Shown: one piece after another, positions 62,543 through 64,000 of the stretch
Numbering within the stretch: the stretch's first letter is position 1
Layout: each line of letters begins with the position of its first letter
Source: Pseudo-nitzschia pungens
Taxonomy: Eukaryota; Bacillariophyta; Bacillariophyceae; Bacillariales; Bacillariaceae
Direction: 5' to 3'
NCBI GenBank assembly: GCA_037355855.1
Contig: CM074758.1
Location: 6,235,001 to 6,299,000, forward strand
DNA length: 64,000 bases
Made by a program: the position numbers and the translations under genes
Notes under the pieces: model-generated
The model's input: only the letters and a program-made list of their open reading frames with translations
The model's database searches: none
Told to the model about the DNA's origin: nothing

Positions 62543-64000
62543 GCTACGGCATGATGCACAGTGGAATCCAAGATGACACGACAGTCCGACACATTGTGGA
62601 TCATATGAGCTGTCACGAAAGGCAAGCCAACAAGAAGAGCAACAAAAATACCAACAAACAACAAAAGCGCCCGAACAACAACAACAACAACAACAACAAC
62701 AGCAACAGCAACAGCAACGCCCGAAAGCGCAGCTATAATTCCAACCACAAGGGAAACCAGAACAAGAAGAAATCCAACCCCTGTCGGATCCCAGGCCATA
62801 ATCATGATTGGTCTGAGTGCCCAAAGAACCGGTTCTCCAAGAACTACAACAAGGGCTCCAGAAACAACCAACCGGAGACCTTCCATGCCAATACGAGAGC
62901 TTTGATGATAGCAGGAAGCAACGAGACCTTCCAAGCCCACATGAACGCAGCACGCGACGCAGCAATCGAGGCGTACCATGCTAATCATGGTGGAAGAACT
63001 GAAAGGAGCATCGATGGGGAACTTGTGTGGCTCCCCTGAGTCTCCAGAGGCTCCAAGCCTCTGAAGAAGCCCCCGGCTTCACCAAAACCAGCAATCACCT
63101 TGCCTCCAGCTCCCCTGGACCTGGATGCCAGTACAGCCCTGCTGTCTGGGATGACGCATGGAGGAGATCTCCCAGATAAAGAGGGGAAGGAACCTACAGG
63201 ATGGAGTATTCCTGTTGAGAGCTCAGCAAAACTAAAGCCTGCCGTAGCAGCAAAAACAATCGTTCGCAACATCCTACAGGATATAACGAACACGGATACG
63301 AATCGAAATCAAACAAATCGATCCAAGGGTACAGACGCAACATCGATTCATATCGATCCGAATGAGACAGCAGCAATAAATGGACCAACCTTGTCCCTGG
63401 CAAGAAATTGGTCTACCGGTACAGCAAAAAATCTCTATTGCAATCCCGGAAACTCCAAAGACTACACCAAAGGAGGTGCGCTGGAGCAAAATTATTTAAA
63501 ACTGCTGTCGACTGCTGGAAATACAACTAAAAATACAGCAGAACAGGCATCGAATAAGAGCATCGTGGCTCCCATTCCGAATACGAGCAACGTGGCTCCT
63601 ATTCTTCTAACCAACATACAGTACATACAAGGCATACCCCTCAAAGCAAGACCACTACTATCACTCCTAGATAGTGGATCCTCCGGAACTCTAATCAACA
63701 AAAGAGCCCTACCATTTGGCACAATGCCACTACGAAGCAAGCATCAAGTCCTAACTACTACAGCCAATGGCAGCTTCGACACTACAGAATATGTCATCAT
63801 GAAGAACATCAAGCTACAAGAGTTTGGCAACTACACTATCGACCTACAAGAGGCAAGACTCTTCCATTCCCCCGGCTGCAGATATGATCTTATACTAGGC
63901 AGAGACTTCCTCCACCTGGCACAGATCAATCTCCTATTCAAAGAAGGCGCAGTACAATGGATGGATAGAACTATTCCCATGAAGGATACCTCCTTATACC
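62543..64000 (+). mobile_element. Ty3/Gypsy retrotransposon 2, 5'-truncated, runs off the window
   Basis: The visible part is the C-terminal gag and the protease in one frame. The 5' LTR, leader and N-terminal gag are missing at the junction with Copia-2. The pol gene should continue to the right of the window. Confidence 0.87.
62543..64000 (+). pseudogene. Gypsy-2 gag (nucleocapsid) and aspartic protease, one in-frame TGA
   Basis: The frame reads from about TTVRHIVDHMSCHERQANKK, a poly-Asn/Ser/Lys stretch coded by CAA/AAC repeats (62670-62720), and the zinc-knuckle-like CRIPGHNHDWSECPKN. It continues to a TGA at 63037-63039 (LVWLP-stop-VSRGSKP). The same frame then stays open for over 950 bases to the window end. 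It encodes the protease: LLSLLDSGSSGTLINK (active-site Asp in DSG), a flap region, and CRYDLILGRDFL, which aligns with CRYDIILGGD of Gypsy-1. The single stop makes full gag-protease translation impossible unless read through. CGA-to-TGA is the simplest explanation. Confidence 0.85.

Noticed and set aside
62204..62988. Minus-strand frames of about 250 codons across the Gypsy-2 gag
   Set aside because: Beyond about 62542 they are the antisense of the poly-Asn/nucleocapsid region (poly-Val/Cys runs). Only the part below 62542 is credible, as Copia-2 gag.
1..64000. tRNA or rRNA genes
   Set aside because: I saw no cloverleaf-like A/B-box pairs or rRNA core sequences by eye. A covariance-model scan would be needed to exclude a tRNA fully.

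Overview
The window looks like a repeat-rich nuclear segment of a diatom (stramenopile), probably a pennate one. I cannot name the species. The reasons are family resemblance: Ty1/Copia and Ty3/Gypsy polyproteins of the kind common in diatoms, tyrosine-recombinase elements resembling CryptonS (the stramenopile Crypton group), a DIRS/Ngaro-type retroelement, a SANT/Myb-like protein of a type common in stramenopiles, and compact host genes with at most one short GT-AG intron. No bacterial operon, CRISPR array, rRNA or tRNA gene is visible.

Only five stretches look like ordinary host genes: a 159-aa acidic protein of unknown function (6641-7120, +), a TPR-like protein with an N-terminal signal/anchor (8011-8808, -), a GNAT acetyltransferase (17716-18279, +), a CCCH zinc finger-DEAD-box RNA helicase (33032-34912, +), and a two-exon prolyl-4-hydroxylase-like 2OG-Fe(II) dioxygenase (35345-36605, -) convergent with the helicase.

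Almost everything else is mobile or repetitive. From left to right: two minisatellite blocks (1-2340); a 5'-truncated, broken Gypsy pol (2741-5912); a Copia element complete with LTRs and a 5-bp target duplication (9209-15922, -), one LTR of which carries a 5'-truncated LINE flanked by a 17-bp duplication; a series of palindromic or MITE-like elements (6457-6531, 16422-16516, 16966-17629, 18691-19199) and a 1.8-kb fold-back (19475-21272); a GC-rich Ngaro/DIRS-like element on the minus strand (about 21980-29916) with gag, RT-RNase H, tyrosine recombinase and an extra ORF; and a second fold-back region holding a 30-copy heptanucleotide array (30891-32864).

After the host pair come two tail-to-tail CryptonS copies (36953-44702), one split by a 3'-truncated Gypsy piece. 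Next is a SANT/Myb-like gene convergent with a coiled-coil gene across a 21-bp satellite (46373-48795), then a nearly complete 7-kb LINE (48811-55907) flanked on its 3' side by a copy of part of its 5' flank. The window ends with a second Copia (57434-62542, -) abutting a Gypsy gag-protease (62543-64000, +) that runs off the end.

Two decay themes recur. Most element ORFs are interrupted by single in-frame stops, mostly TGA. Several are also broken by short tandem duplications (8, 61 and 239 bp) whose lengths are not multiples of three. The least-explained items are the SANT/coiled-coil pair with its A7 slip site, the two fold-backs that share a core motif, and the extra ORF of the Ngaro-like element.
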